From NCBI RefSeq assembly GCF_963169125.1, contig NC_084794.1:88333018-88397017 (forward strand): a stretch of DNA of 64,000 bases. The letters run 5' to 3'. The position numbers and the translations under genes are program-made. Within the stretch, counting starts at the first letter, position 1. Every line of letters starts with the position of its first letter. The notes under the pieces are model-generated. The model searched no databases. It saw nothing but the letters and a program-made list of their open reading frames with translations, and was not told where the DNA came from. This document shows, piece by piece, positions 33,091 through 44,813 of this stretch. Source of the DNA: Humulus lupulus (lineage: Eukaryota > Streptophyta > Magnoliopsida > Rosales > Cannabaceae).

Positions 33091-35960
33091 AAGAACTCCC
33101 AGTGGGGAGCCCCGAGGTTGCTAAGGCTTCGACCCACGTGAGTCAAAGCATTAGAACCAAGCTGGACTCTGGGAGTGTCGACAGCATTGTCGACCACAAA
33201 CTCAGAGACGTAGGTCAAGACAATAAGTTTGCGTTCTCGAATTGGAGGTTAGGCGGGGCGAACTTTCTTTGGCTAGCTCACAAGAGGAAGGGCTGCAAAT
33301 TCCAGATGCACTAGAGGATCGGTGAAAAGGCCAAAATCGGCCATCTTCGAGGTCGACAGGGATGCCTCAGACCTTTTGGTGACCTTAGAAGGGCGACTTC
33401 CTTCAAGGACACCCGGTGGCGTTTGGCTCCCCTGGATACAACGGGTTGGTTGAGAATGTTGTCAAGGTCCAAATCCATCTTACCTGAAAAAGGGAAGAAC
33501 AAACATCAAGGGCTAATTATATTTTAAAATATGTGTTGAAACTTTTAGGTGAAAGAAACCTAACTTGAAGATTCCTTTGAGATTGAGCTCGGGGACAAGG
33601 AAATCCCTCTGTCTTCAGACAATTCTAAAGGGGTTCCCTCTCTATAAGTGGGGAAGAACCTCGATAGGTCCCTATAATCATTAGTCCCATAGTGGACAAC
33701 TATCATATCCCAAAATTCATTCAAATTATACAGAGTTTGGTATTTCCTTAACCAACTATCGAACCTATGCACCTTAAGATCTACCACCGACCAGACCATA
33801 AAATTATTCCAAGGATTGTTAAATAGAATTACAACATTAGACTCTCGTCTAAGAAGAGTGGGAGACCACTTGGATAGATCTAACACGATTTTACCTCCCT
33901 CGGACGAGCTCGGTGAGGCCTCGTTCTGAGCTTCAGTTCCTGAGCATGGAGGTTCGGCTAAGCAAGGAATAATGGTATGGGAGTGCAAGCTCGAGAGTTT
34001 CCTTTCGGAAGGAAGCTTGGTGGTTGGGACATGGACGTCTTCCCATCTTACAAACTTGCGGATTCCTGTGTCTTTTGTGGACTCGCCTTCACCAAGGAGA
34101 CCGCATAGCCGGAGCTTATCCTCATGAAGGAGATCATTGAGGGACCGCTAACCATACGAGAGCTTGAGAATCGCTTCCCTATGGTCATTCATGGCCTTTG
34201 TGGGTTGTGGGTGAAGATAGTTGGCTGCATGGAAAGTTTGAATGAGCATTTTGAGCTCAAAACGAAACAATTAAAGAGAACTATGACAAGATACTTACGG
34301 ATCTGTTGAAATGAATGGAATTGGGAAGGATCGAGACCGTCTTTCCAAAAGAAGATAGTTTTGAAGTTGGGATGATGGTTAGGAATGTCCTCGAACAACC
34401 TTCTCTCCTTTGGGTAGCTCGAAAGTTAATAAAAGCCATCCCTGCCATGAGCTCGAGAAGGATTACTTTTGAGGCAGAAGAGATATAGGATCTCATTTTC
34501 CAAGGTTCCATCCTACTTAATCTCGTGGTATAGAGACCTCAGAGCGGCCAAGACTTTGTATGAATTGAACTGAAGTTGGAACAGGGCGACACCGACGTAG
34601 TTAGTAAAATTTCAAAAATAGTCCTTCAAGGGCAGTAATGCCCCAGCTCACATATGTTCGCGACTCCAGGCTGCGAGCTTGTCTTCCTTTCAGGGTCGGC
34701 TTCACCCGGAGCAAAGAAATTCCTCTTGTTGGAGATAGCGGGCCGACACACCAGTTTTCCAGATAACTTTAATCCATGGCAGGACAGCAGTTCTCAAATC
34801 TGTCTGGTGGAAGTGATGGAACTTTGATAATGTTCAGCCTTGAAGAAAGAGCTCTCTGAGACTGGGATGGAAAGAACTTTGGAGGTGGTGTGTGGTTGGA
34901 AGATTCAATGTACTCTCCATGAATTCAAAAGAAAGTTCGTCTGGGGAAAAGGCTATTATGACCCTACACTTGGGGTCTAGCAGAACTGGTCGGATTTCAA
35001 GGTCCGAGTCAGGATGCACAGAAAATCAGAACCTCCTTATTTTTCCCTCTTTGACCTCGTCAATTTGGATTCGGAAGTGGGCTCTAATGTCTTCTCGTTC
35101 AAGGACCTCTTTGTGCTCCTTGGTCAATTGCTGGTTAAGAGAAAATGGTGACTCAGGTTGAGGAGACGGTGGATGGTAAGGTATCGTAAACTCGGGCCCC
35201 CACCGATTCTCTGAAGACTGTGACATCCAACAAGAAAGAAAAAGGTGAGGGCCCATCATTTAGAAAGAATGGGAAGAATTAAAATTTTTGATAACTTGAG
35301 TTTGCAAGCTTGAGATAATGAGATCGATTCAAATGCCAAAACCAAGCTATTAAAAGTTTGGGGCATCGAGAGTGGACCCAGGTGAGAGTGGGGCAGTAAC
35401 TTTCAGTTTGGGGTATCTCGAATTTCTAGGAAAAAATGGGCAGTTACCCAAAAAGGAGATATTATCGGGATACGTGCGTTAAAACCCTAATCCAAAGCCA
35501 TATTTCTTACTCTACACGAAACCTATATCTGATTATCCCATGATTAGAAGAAGGCCATTTTTACTAGTTTTTTTGCCATAAACAAGTTTCTACCCATAAA
35601 GAACTATACACCCTACGAATCAAAAAACTCATATGAATAGTAAAGATCACAGATATATAACAAGGACCAGGATTGTCTTCTTTTCTTTCATGCATATAGA
35701 TATAAAAAAATACCATACAAAAAATGAGTGATAAAGTCTGATGAACTTACACAAAGTTGATACGGGGAATAAAGAAATGTTGGATCGAAGGATCGGAAGT
35801 AGGAACAATGCAACAGAACCAAACAAACCAATGTTGATTTGCTTCTTGGGTTTGGAAAACATAAAAAATCTTTTGTTTTCTTTTTGGCTCTAGTTTTCTT
35901 TCTGAAAGACGGGAGTGTAAAACTAGGGATGAAAGGAGATGAACAAGGGGTTTAAATAGA
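33091..35960 (-). pseudogene. Tat-2 accessory gene, promoter-proximal exons (broken)
   Basis: Read right to left: a TATA-like TATTTAAA at about 35955, a leader with a GTGTAAGTTC donor at about 35755, then exon sequence from 35259 with a coiled-coil-like stretch (LTKEHKEVLEREDIRAHFRIQ). Next comes RVIIAFSPDELSFEFMESTL, then the conserved core SYPKERRLFEDIPNHHPNFK and TIFFWKDGLDPSQFHSFQQI at 34420-34320. The block 33988-33560 reads VHRFDSWLRKYQTLYNLNEF. A Lys/Arg-rich end follows at 33500-33100. Stops and frame changes are frequent. The order and core phrases match the putative gypsy-type transposon family. The insert at 27940-33090 splits it from its last exons. Confidence 0.6.
35950..35960 (-). 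promoter_or_regulatory. TATA box of the Tat-2 accessory gene
   Basis: On the minus strand the sequence is CTATTTAAACC, about 200 bases before a GTAAGT-type splice donor. The layout matches the Tat-1 accessory gene promoter. Confidence 0.5.
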
Positions 35961-36209
35961 CAAAAAAAATGTGATATCTGAAGGGAAATCTGAGCCCTTA
36001 ATCTGGGATAAAATGTGATCTGATGGACCACTTATGATTTCCACAATTTGTGGCAAAAAGGGAATAGGAAATAGCGTGCGCAGAGAAAAGATTACTCGAG
36101 TACTCTTGGTATGCAGTCCTCTAAGGACACGTGTCCACACTCGAGTGTGGAGGTGGGCACGTTGTTCAAAAATGAAGTTCAAAAGTTTCCTTCTCAGAGG
36201 ATTTGAACC

Positions 36210-36230
36210 AACACATTTGAGGGGGAAATA
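36210..36230 (+). other. Tat-2 polypurine tract
   Basis: TTTGAGGGGGAAATA directly precedes TGTTACACCC, the apparent LTR start at 36231. It fixes the plus orientation of Tat-2. Confidence 0.6.
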
Positions 36231-36700
36231 TGTTACACCCAAATTATGAGATTAACTAGATATCCTTGAAATGTAGGCTCGTAAAGGGTAAGCTCGGGAT
36301 TAACAAGTGTTAGCAGTACACTTGTACAAATTGTCAAACAGTTCCAGATCTTCTATTAGCGCTCGAGCTATTATAAAATAGGTTTGAAATTAACAATTAA
36401 AATCAATTCACCGCCTTGTACTAGATTAATTATATGAATAATCAAATCAAAGCATATAATCAAATAGGATATTCCTAATCAAAACATGTTACTACTCGTA
36501 TGAGATGCATGCTTTAATTAGATATTGAGTGGGTAATATGTATGGCATGTTACAATGCACGATAATGCTATTTAACACATTTAATAAATGCAGTAAATAA
36601 ATAAATAATTGCGAGTCGGGTGTTTTGAGTATTTCTAGAAAAATTACAACACTTTCAATAAATTACAAAATAAAATATAAATAAAACAAAGGCTTCATGT
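36231..36700 (+). repeat. Tat-2 3' LTR, start only
   Basis: It begins TGTTACACCCAAATTATGAG after the purine tract. It runs through AT-rich sequence with no ORF until it gives way, at a point I cannot fix (36400-36750), to the leader of Copia-2. No second copy is in the window for comparison. Confidence 0.45.
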
Positions 36701-37478
36701 AGAATCTACATCTCCATATTTTGGGCCTTCTATTCTTTTTATGTCATTTTGCCTAATTTTGAATTATAAATGACTTCAATGATTTTTAAACAATCTTTTA
36801 AAAAATTTAAACTTGAATAATTAAAGCCTAATTAGTCATTTAGGCCCATTTTGAACTTGGGCCACTAAATTCAAATTTTAATTTGAATTTTAAAATCTAA
36901 ATTAACAATTTAGATCAAGCCCACTGCCCTAGGGCTCTTGTGAGGAGCCAGTCAATGAAAATTAGTAATTTATTGGGCTTGGTATGGTGCGGGCGGCTTG
37001 AAAGCCACCTACGCACCAAGCACTATGTGTCAAAGGCGCAATGGGTGAAGCAAGTGCACAAGGCAGGCGAGGTAGGGGCGCCAGTGGTGTGCGGCAGGGG
37101 CACTGGGCACTAGGCGTGCGAGGCAAGGGCACTAGGGTGCCAGGCGCGCACAATAGGGGCGCGCTAGAGGCGTGCGTGCGCCTAGGTGTCCTCGGGCAGC
37201 CTTGGGGCTCGAGTTACAACTTTTGAAAATAATTTTATAGGTGCAAAAAATTAAATTACAAAAATCTTATGCCCCATATGACTTACAATTTTGTAGATCC
37301 AGAAAAAATAAGAACAGTTCCTAAAACCAAAACACCATATAATTAACGACTCTTAAGAACAAAAATTCATCAAACATACTTCCATCCATTCATCACATAT
37401 TACAATAATATAAGAATGCATATTTTACCCGCACAATTATTAATGTATGTAGAGATTAATGATCGCTCTAATACCAAT
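36700..37478 (-). other. Copia-2 leader fragment with primer binding site
   Basis: On the minus strand the sequence directly inside the LTR is TTGGTATTAGAGCGATC, close to TGGTATCAGAGC, the initiator-Met tRNA site. The leader then shows a GC-rich block (36980-37200, many GGCGC and GCGTGCG motifs) like the smaller block in the Copia-1 leader. No gag or pol follows. The element is truncated to its 5' end. The ORFs in the GC block are low-complexity chance frames. Confidence 0.65.
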
Positions 37479-39443
37479 TGTTAGTAATTGGTTTACAATG
37501 TGCGCAGCAAAATGCACGGGGTGGTGGGCCATGGGATTTCAAACAAAATTATTCAAACAAACTTTAAATAATCAGATCCATTAATATGCAAACATTATTC
37601 GATGAGATAGAAAAAGATAAGAAATTACCAGTTCTAGAACTATCAAGAATCATTGCTATCTTTTTGTATCTCCTACGAACATCCAATCCAAAGCAGTCTC
37701 CAAAATACTCAGACCAAGATCTTCCAAGATGTATCTCTACACCTCAATACACGTGTGGACACGTAGAGTTATGGTGGGAATTTTGTGATTCACAAGATAT
37801 TCTCAACACATGAGATCTTTGAATTTTTTCTGGTCTGAGACAACTTTCAAGGATAGAGAAAAATAATACGATATATTTTTCTCTCTGTGTGAAAGACTTA
37901 GAATTCTCTAAAAACTTGTTTTTGCTTAAAACAATTATCTATCATATAGATTTATAAAAGAAATAATAAATTCAAAATATAAACCACTTATTAAATAATT
38001 AACTAAATAAATAAAAGGAATACCCAACACTGGTCTTGGACCTAGTCACACACCAATAACAGTGCACTGCGATTGGCGTGTAGCATATCCCAATTTCAAG
38101 GATATGTCTCTTAATCACTTTTATTTAATTATTATTTAATAATCATATATCTAAAAATATTTAAACCTGATAACTAATCTTATTATCTTTTCACATTATT
38201 TAAATAAATAAAACTAACTAATTCAAATTAATCATCTTAAATATTTAAATGCCAATTTTGAATATACCATTTTAATTAAAAAAATATATTTTAGCAAATT
38301 ATATTAATCAATTAATTGGTCTCATTTACATATTTGACCCCAAAGAACAAATTTCTTCCAAATATGTCATTTTACTTATTTTTTTTCCTGGTTCCAACTC
38401 TTACCTTGAATAATGTTGATAGAGCCACCTAAGGGACCTATGAACATATAATTTCAAGCTCCATTAAATTTTGATTATTAATTAAAACTTTTTAATACGA
38501 TAACCTTAATTTATTAATCTCAATATTATTCTACTAAAAATATGAGATTGCACTATTGTAATTATAGACATTTATTTATTGAGTACTTTTTAAATGTAAA
38601 AAGCATTCATCGATTTGATCATTACATCCAACTCAATTCTCAATTAATAGTTCATAATTAATGTAGAATTAAGATAATATTTTACCTCTTTAATTATATC
38701 TTATTTAGTTAAGTACTATTAACTTTACTAGTGAAGGTTAATTCATAAACTATTTTATGAATTTGAGCTCGATAACCTTTTAGTTCCAAAAGCTAACTCT
38801 TAAGAGAACCATTATTCAATTCCTCTCGGAAATGTATAGATTCCATATTTGTATATTATGTTCCCAGCCATTTACACCAATGAGTTCCCAAAACAAAAGT
38901 TTTCAGCCTGATCATTTTGACAACCCACAACGAGTGAATCAAATAACCCAAATGAGATAAACAAGAGTTCATAATAACTTCAGGATTAAGATCAATTTTT
39001 ATATTACCATCCAAATGATATGTTTAATTAATACTTATAAAACAAACGGTATTTAGTTAAGTATTAATAATATATCGGGTCTCATTCATGCATAACCACT
39101 TTATTCAAAGTTCATCCACTAAGATGTTCTACTAAATCAGTAATCCAGATCTAGATTACATGTATTCATAATACTAGTGAACCATACTTACAGTATTTAA
39201 TCCAAAAATTACATATAACTTTGTTTTACTGCGAACTATTTAAATTTGTTCTCTACATTATTAATCCTCTCGTACCAAGACAAGGTTGTAGTCACAATAA
39301 CGAATTTGAGAATTGTCTTATATTCATATAATATTATTCTAATAATTATAATAAACAATTAATATATGCAAAAATTCATTTTAATTATTTATTTCATAAA
39401 ACACTGTTCAACACATATACTTTAAAGGGCACAATTCCTAACA
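37479..39443 (-). repeat. Copia-2 5' LTR (1.97 kb)
   Basis: On the minus strand it runs TGTTAGGAATTGTGCCC to CAATTACTAACA. It matches the solo LTR at 584-1394/25242-26658 in several blocks (GGTGGCTCTATCAACA, the GGTGTAGAG block and the CATGGCCCACC...GCGCAC end). It is followed outside by TAACG (39444-39448), the expected half of a target duplication whose partner is not in place. The 37586-37813 ORF is inside this LTR and not a gene. Confidence 0.8.
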
Positions 39444-40435
39444 TAACGCCTAGTAAGAAAACTAAGTACATACTAGAGAACACAAGTCTCAAATTCATGG
39501 CATAAAAATTATGCAATGTAAACTTTAAATTAACTAGAAATACATCTGAGACATTCACAAGTCAACTATTGCATCATAAATATCATTCATTCATCATAAA
39601 CAATTTCCTGGCCATTGGGTTCAACATAGAGATCATGAGTCTTGCGGCCTCCGCAACCTAGAAAATACTTACCTCCCATACCAAAGGGCATACTACGCTA
39701 ATTCCACGATGACGATACCTGTATTGTGGTAAGTCCCATTGTATTGCTATATGGGGACCACATTTACAGAGTTCACATTGCAAGCACAAAATCACAACAT
39801 TTGTACTTACAACATTCAAACATAACTAGTGCATTCAACCCCGAAAGATGGGTGCTATCATGCACATTTCTAGTCATATAATTCAGATATACAGACGCAC
39901 ATTTAATCTGGCAGCATTCATAGCATGCACACATTCATATCTAACATTTCACAAAACTAAGTTACTCTTGTTGTATACTTCCTTACCTTTTGTCCTTAAC
40001 TTTTCATGAAAAATGCCATAGTGTTTCTAGTCGCTTTTAGAACCTATAAATATATTGGGACAATATGACTTAGTTTATGACTTACTAAGATCTTAAAATA
40101 AGCATAGGGATTTAAGAAACAAAATCCTAAATTCCCAACTCCCGGCCCAAACTCGAGCCCTATGGGTAAAATGACCAAAATACCCCTCTCGAAAACCCGA
40201 ACTTAACTTAGAAAATTATTATTCCCAATAATAAATTATCTTAACCTATACTGAAATTTCAAGTTCTAACTCCAAGTATTTGGACAGCCAATTTTGTGAA
40301 CTTTTTTCAATAAGTAAAAATTATATTTTTGACATAATTTTTCTCATGGACATTTTTAACATACCTATTATGGACCTAAGAAATTTTAGACCAAAATAAT
40401 GAACCAATTGGATTTTATATATTTAATTTAAAACA
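39444..40435. repeat. LTR-like stretch, family not resolved
   Basis: About 1 kb without a gene. Phrases such as CTTACCTCCCATACC, GCATTCAACC and CCAAAATACCCCTC are of the kind seen in minus-oriented gypsy LTRs here. Its start (TAACGCC) could follow a lost TG. I could not align it to another copy in the window. Confidence 0.35.
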
Positions 40436-42383
40436 TTAAACTATTCATGGGCCCATAAAAGCGTTTACAAGTTATTTACAATCCAAAATGGTCATTACAG
40501 TGTAAAAATTACAACTCGCCAACCCAAGCGTCAAAAATAGGGTTAACGCCTAGTTCCTCCGAAAAACTCCTTGGTCATGGTGGTCAAGCGACCGCATATG
40601 TACACATCGCCACCTAAGCTCTCCACTAAAGGTTGAGTGAGCTTTTCTTTCCCTTTACCTGCACCACATAGCACCCGTGAGCCAAGGCTCAGCAAAAAAA
40701 CTCATTACTGCATGTATATAATATCAGGTGATGATTATGATAATCATATAGAGCTTATAGCCCTAAATAGATGAGTGAGTGAGTTGTAAGTCACTAATGT
40801 GGGGTCCGCACCCTTAGCAAATGAGTGACCTTGGAGTCACAAACTTAAACCAGATGAGTGACTAATAAGTGAGTCACTAGTGTGAACCAAATGAGTGACC
40901 ATGGAGTCACTAATGTAAACCAAATGAGTGACCATAGAGTCACTAGCTTAAACTAGATGAGTGACTAATGAGTGAGTCACTAATGTGGGTTCCGCACCCT
41001 TATCCATGGGACGATGCAGTCACCTGGGCCTTCTAGCCCTGGCTCTAGTAACTAGCCATTACACTAGACAAGCACTTTTGTTTTTCATCGAACTTGGGGT
41101 CGGTCAGGCATTAATGCTCATGATGAGTCATTCAATGCCTATGTCGATTAGATCTAATCTTTTCAGCTCGCGTTAAACACGCTAATACCATTCTTGACTC
41201 ATAAACACCATACGACCAGTGCTCAGTACTACTGCCGAACTTGACTAATAAGTCACAACTTCACAGTTAATACCGATACCATTGTCAATTCTGACTAATA
41301 AATCAGTGTCATTCACAAGTAAGCAAGATTTGCTAAGCATTTGATATGCAATCAATGTCCACATTTAAACACTCAACATGCCTCATGAATAACCATGCAT
41401 GTCACATATGGGGTGTTGTTTTCTTACCTCTGGTTCGAGTGAGAATTAGTAAAAGAACGACCCTTGAGAACGATCATCCTTTTAGTTCCTTGGCGGTCAC
41501 CTAGTAATAACCAATTATGGGATTCCATCAATTAAATGAATAATAAAAGGTTCCCGGACCAAGACCTAGCCTCTGGGACATCGAATCCTACTAAACCGGG
41601 TAGCAGGAACGATCCTGAGGCCTAAGGTTTGAATTCCCAAGACAAAAACTCAATTCTGGCCAAAATGCCACTAAGGGTTGCGGCCCTACTCCACCATTTC
41701 GTGGCCCGCCTCCCCAAACATAAGTGGCCACCTTCCAACCATCAGCACGCACCGTGGCCCTACATCCCCATGCTGCGGCCCAATGGCCCTTCAGCACTAC
41801 CCCTCATCTTCAACAAGCTTGGGCTGCAACGCTCTAGAACAGAGCCGTGGCCCCACCTGAAACTCAGCCAAAAACCCATGTTTTTCCCCTTCGAGCTCAT
41901 TTCAAAATCCTATTAAAACACTTCCAATACCACAAAGCAAAAATCCTAATTATTACCACAACTTATCCACCATATATCCAACAAAACCTAAGCCTTAAAC
42001 CATTCAAAACTTCATCAAATTCCCATTTCTATGATCAAAACTCCAATCTTAAAACTAACACAAAAACAGAGCAAGGAACCATAAAATTGAACTAAAACCT
42101 TACCTCAAACTTGAATTGAATCCTCTTCAATGGCTGAACACTAGCCTAAGACTTCAAGCTTCAATCTCCAAGTTTGAATCCCCAAACTTGCTTCAAAATT
42201 TCAAAGGAAAAGGAAGAGAAAAGATGAACGGGAGGGAAGAAACCAATGCTCTATTTTACAAGTTCCACAGCCTTCAAACTTAATATATAACCTAGGTCAA
42301 ATGACCAAAATACCCCCCATGCCTAACTCACCTCTTAACAGCCCCCAAGGGCAAAGTCGTACTTTCCTACCTATCTCGTTAAT
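40436..42383 (-). repeat. Tekay-type LTR (LTR-D), first segment
   Basis: From ATTAAACTATTCATGGGCCC on, it aligns with the solo LTR at about 51650-53392: TTTACAAGTTATTTACAA, GGTCATTAC, the GCACCACATAGCACCC block and CCTATCTCGTTAAT. The first 150-190 bases of the LTR are missing. It holds an expanded tandem block (40771-40990). ORFs at 41591-42095 are chance frames in LTR sequence. Confidence 0.75.
40771..40990. repeat. Tandem GTGAC/GTCAC hairpin units in LTR-D
   Basis: About five units of 33-40 bases repeat the pattern ATGAGTGAC...GAGTCACTA...AAACCA. Each unit holds an inverted GTGAC/GTCAC pair. The other Tekay LTRs have single, scattered GTGAC/GTCAC pairs in the same area, so this is a local expansion. 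Confidence 0.7.
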
Positions 42384-43752
42384 TGTTGAGTCTAGTTTTT
42401 GTTATGTTTTGGTGATGTTTTTAGTAGTCTTTTATTTCGTTTTTCTTTCATTTAGTGCGGGTTTATGCTTTGTTTGTTTGTTTTTGTGAATATCAGGAAG
42501 AATTGAGCATGTGGAAGAAAATGCCAAAGAAAGGGAAGAAATAATCAAGTTTTTCATCATATTTTGATAAAGAATGGTTCTCAACACAATTTGGAAGTGT
42601 TGGTGAAATTTTGGGATGAAAACTTGAAGAATTGAAAAATTCCTTAAGAGCCACGGCATGAGCAAAGTGGAGCCGCGGCTAGGGGGAGAAACAGAAGCAT
42701 TGTTTTTGAGGACATCTTCGGGCCGCGGCATAGCTATAGAGAGCCGCGGCATAGATGGGCATTTTGCCCAGAACTTGTTGGTACGGGCCGCGGCATGGCT
42801 TCGGAGAGCCGCGGCATGGAAAGGGCTTTTTGCCCAGGAATTTGGACACGGGCCGCGGCATAGTGTATGTAGAGCCGCGGCCCGCCTCTTTAAAATTCGA
42901 AAAATTAGGTTTTTAAGATGGGAAAAAGAAGAGAGAAGCACGTATGGATTGTGGGTGAATGCTGGTTTTGAAGGCTCAAGCTTAGAGTATTTTTACATGT
43001 TTTTCTTCTTCTTGATGTTATCTTTAATTTCTGTTTTGATTAGCACTATAGTTATGAATTAATTTTCTGTTTAGGATGTTTAATTGAATCACTTGAATTC
43101 CTGTTATGAACTAATGCAATTTTAATATTCTTCTTCTTCAATCTTCTTCAATTCCATATAATCTGTTCTTTTAAATTGATTATTGATTGGCCATCTTTAG
43201 TTATTTATATATGTTTTTAAGTCAAAATCTGAGAAGTGAGATTTAATTATGCTGTGGTTATATTGGACATAATTCTAATTTAGAACGAAAGTATCTGAAT
43301 TAATTGTGTAACTGTTATTAAGTTGATTGAGATTAATGCTACCTGCGTGGTTCAATTTACCATAGAAATATAGGAAATTGTCATCTAGGTTGAGTTTATA
43401 ATTCATAGTATGATTATAGGCTGCTTTATCAACTTGTTAATTGAATTAGGTCAAAAGAAGAAGAATTCACACTTTGCATTAGGGAATAATAGGGAGGATA
43501 GTTGAAGGGATTGAATATCCTCATTGTTTCTCAGTGATTAAATTAAAAGTTTTTCCATTAGTTGTTATTCTATTCAATTTTCAATTATTGTTTCTGCAAT
43601 TTATAAAAATCAAGAATTTCAATTCATCAAATAGAACAAGAAATTAATTGACTGGTAATTGATAACTCAGTCCTTGAGGACGATACTTGGTTTTACCATT
43701 TTATTACGAGTTTGCGACTGTGTGCACTTGCATAGCTACAAATTTCGCAACA
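42384..43752 (+). mobile_element. Solo LTR in LTR-D, target duplication TTAAT
   Basis: The ends are TGTTGAGTCTAG and TTTCGCAACA, flanked by TTAAT at 42379-42383 and 43753-43757. Removing it restores the LTR-D sequence, which then matches the uninterrupted solo LTR at 53390-53400. It is 1369 bases long and carries a GC-rich region (42650-42890) with about eight GCCGCGGC-type motifs. The ORFs there on both strands are shaped by those motifs, not genes. Confidence 0.85.
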
Positions 43753-43994
43753 TTAATCATAATTAACGCCCTCCAATTCCCATTATTCCCAAATAGTAAT
43801 TAAATCATATCTCATTACCCTTTAATTCCCGGTAATGCACTAATCATCAACTTACCCCGAGACTCACCCCGAGCCCCGAAATCAACCTCGTTATGACCCA
43901 ACACAATATTATTCTTATATATTTCCTTTATTATAAAAGAAGCAAAAGGTTTTGATACGTCCTATCCACATAGAAAGCTTACCCTCTTACCCTC
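43753..43994 (-). repeat. LTR-D, middle segment
   Basis: It resumes with TTAATCATAATTAACGC and matches 53389-53560 (CCCGAGCCCCGAA, GTTATGAC) up to the target CCCTC (43990-43994), where the next LTR entered. Confidence 0.7.
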
Positions 43995-44728
43995 TGATTA
44001 GAGGTGAAAAGTGCACTTTTATTGATCTTAAATGACAAAATAAATTAAGTTTTGATTATTATTTTCATTTAATTAATATGATATATTTTATGGATGAAAA
44101 TATTTGATCATGATTTAATTTATTGCTATTTTGTAGGAATTAATTGATATTTTGACATAAAGAAAAAAGAAAGAATAAAGAAAGTTAAATCTGAAAAAAA
44201 ACAAAAGGGAATGTGGCATTTTTGAAGTGAATGATCCCATTTTTTCGGCCCAAGCCCAGCACAAGCTTTCTCTTCTCTTTGCCCAGCCGCCACGTGTCAC
44301 CACCACCGCCCGCCACGCGTCCCAGGCAGCTCCTTCAACTCAGCCATTTTGTGTGCACGTGCCAATTCCCTTCAACAGCCTCCATCAATCCTCCTTCAGC
44401 CTCCTTCCCAAATGCATTGACCCAAATGCATTGTTTCACCAAGCCCAACGTACAACTCCAAGGCCCAAATCTAGCTCCAGCAAGGCCAGCTCTCCCAATC
44501 ACCTCTGAAGGCCCACAACTCCAAGACCCAACCAGCCAGCTCCACCTATCGACGTGGCATGCTCTGATTGGCTGGGATTGTTCAATGGACCAGCTGCCAC
44601 CAGCCACCCTTGGCCCAACTTTTTGTGCACATTGGGCCTTGCAAAATTTCTATTTTGAGCTTTAAAGCTCATCTTTTTTGGTGCTTTTGAAAAAGGGCAT
44701 TTGACCATACACCAAAATAACTAGGTTA
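43995..44728 (+). repeat. LTR-E, first part (inserted in LTR-D)
   Basis: It starts TGATTAGAGGTGAAAAGTGC after CCCTC. The partner end at 51162 (GGGCGTTAAACA) is followed by CCCTC again (51163-51167). There is no pol between them other than that of the LINE, so this is a solo LTR split by the LINE. The two overlapping ORFs at 44227-44665 run through a proline-rich GC segment and have no family resemblance. Confidence 0.75.
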
Positions 44729-44747
44729 TTTTGGTGTATGGTCAAAT
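44699..44747. other. Perfect 49-bp palindrome at the LINE 5' junction
   Basis: Two 23-base arms, perfectly complementary, are separated by TAG. The left arm starts ATTTGACCATACACC and the right arm ends GGTGTATGGTCAAAT. The centre overlaps AACTAGGTTA, the target duplication of the LINE (44719-44728 and 50113-50122). Confidence 0.95.
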
Positions 44748-44748
44748 A

Positions 44749-44805
<57 letters not shown>

Positions 44806-44813
44806 AATCATGC
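44748..44813. repeat. (ATT)n microsatellite
   Basis: A near-perfect ATT run of about 65 bases directly follows the palindrome. Confidence 0.95.

Larger units (their letters stand above)
27327..36230 (+). mobile_element. Tat-2: 3' part of a second Tat/Retand-like element
   Basis: An antisense accessory gene (minus strand, 35960 down to 27327), then a purine tract (GAGGGGGAAA at 36219-36228) and an LTR start at 36231, reproduce the 3' half of Tat-1 in the opposite orientation. No pol is left in the window, because the LTR ending at 27326 cut the gene and displaced everything to its left. It is divergent from Tat-1, so a different family of the same lineage. Confidence 0.6.

Noticed and set aside
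37041..37226. Gly/Arg-rich ORF in a GC-rich block
   Set aside because: Low-complexity GCGC sequence inside a retrotransposon leader; ORFs occur on both strands.
42432..43062. Overlapping ORFs on both strands rich in Arg and Ala
   Set aside because: Built by recurring GCCGCGGC motifs in a solo LTR; no family resemblance.
44227..44665. Two overlapping proline-rich ORFs
   Set aside because: GC-rich stretch of LTR-E with open frames on both strands; no domain.
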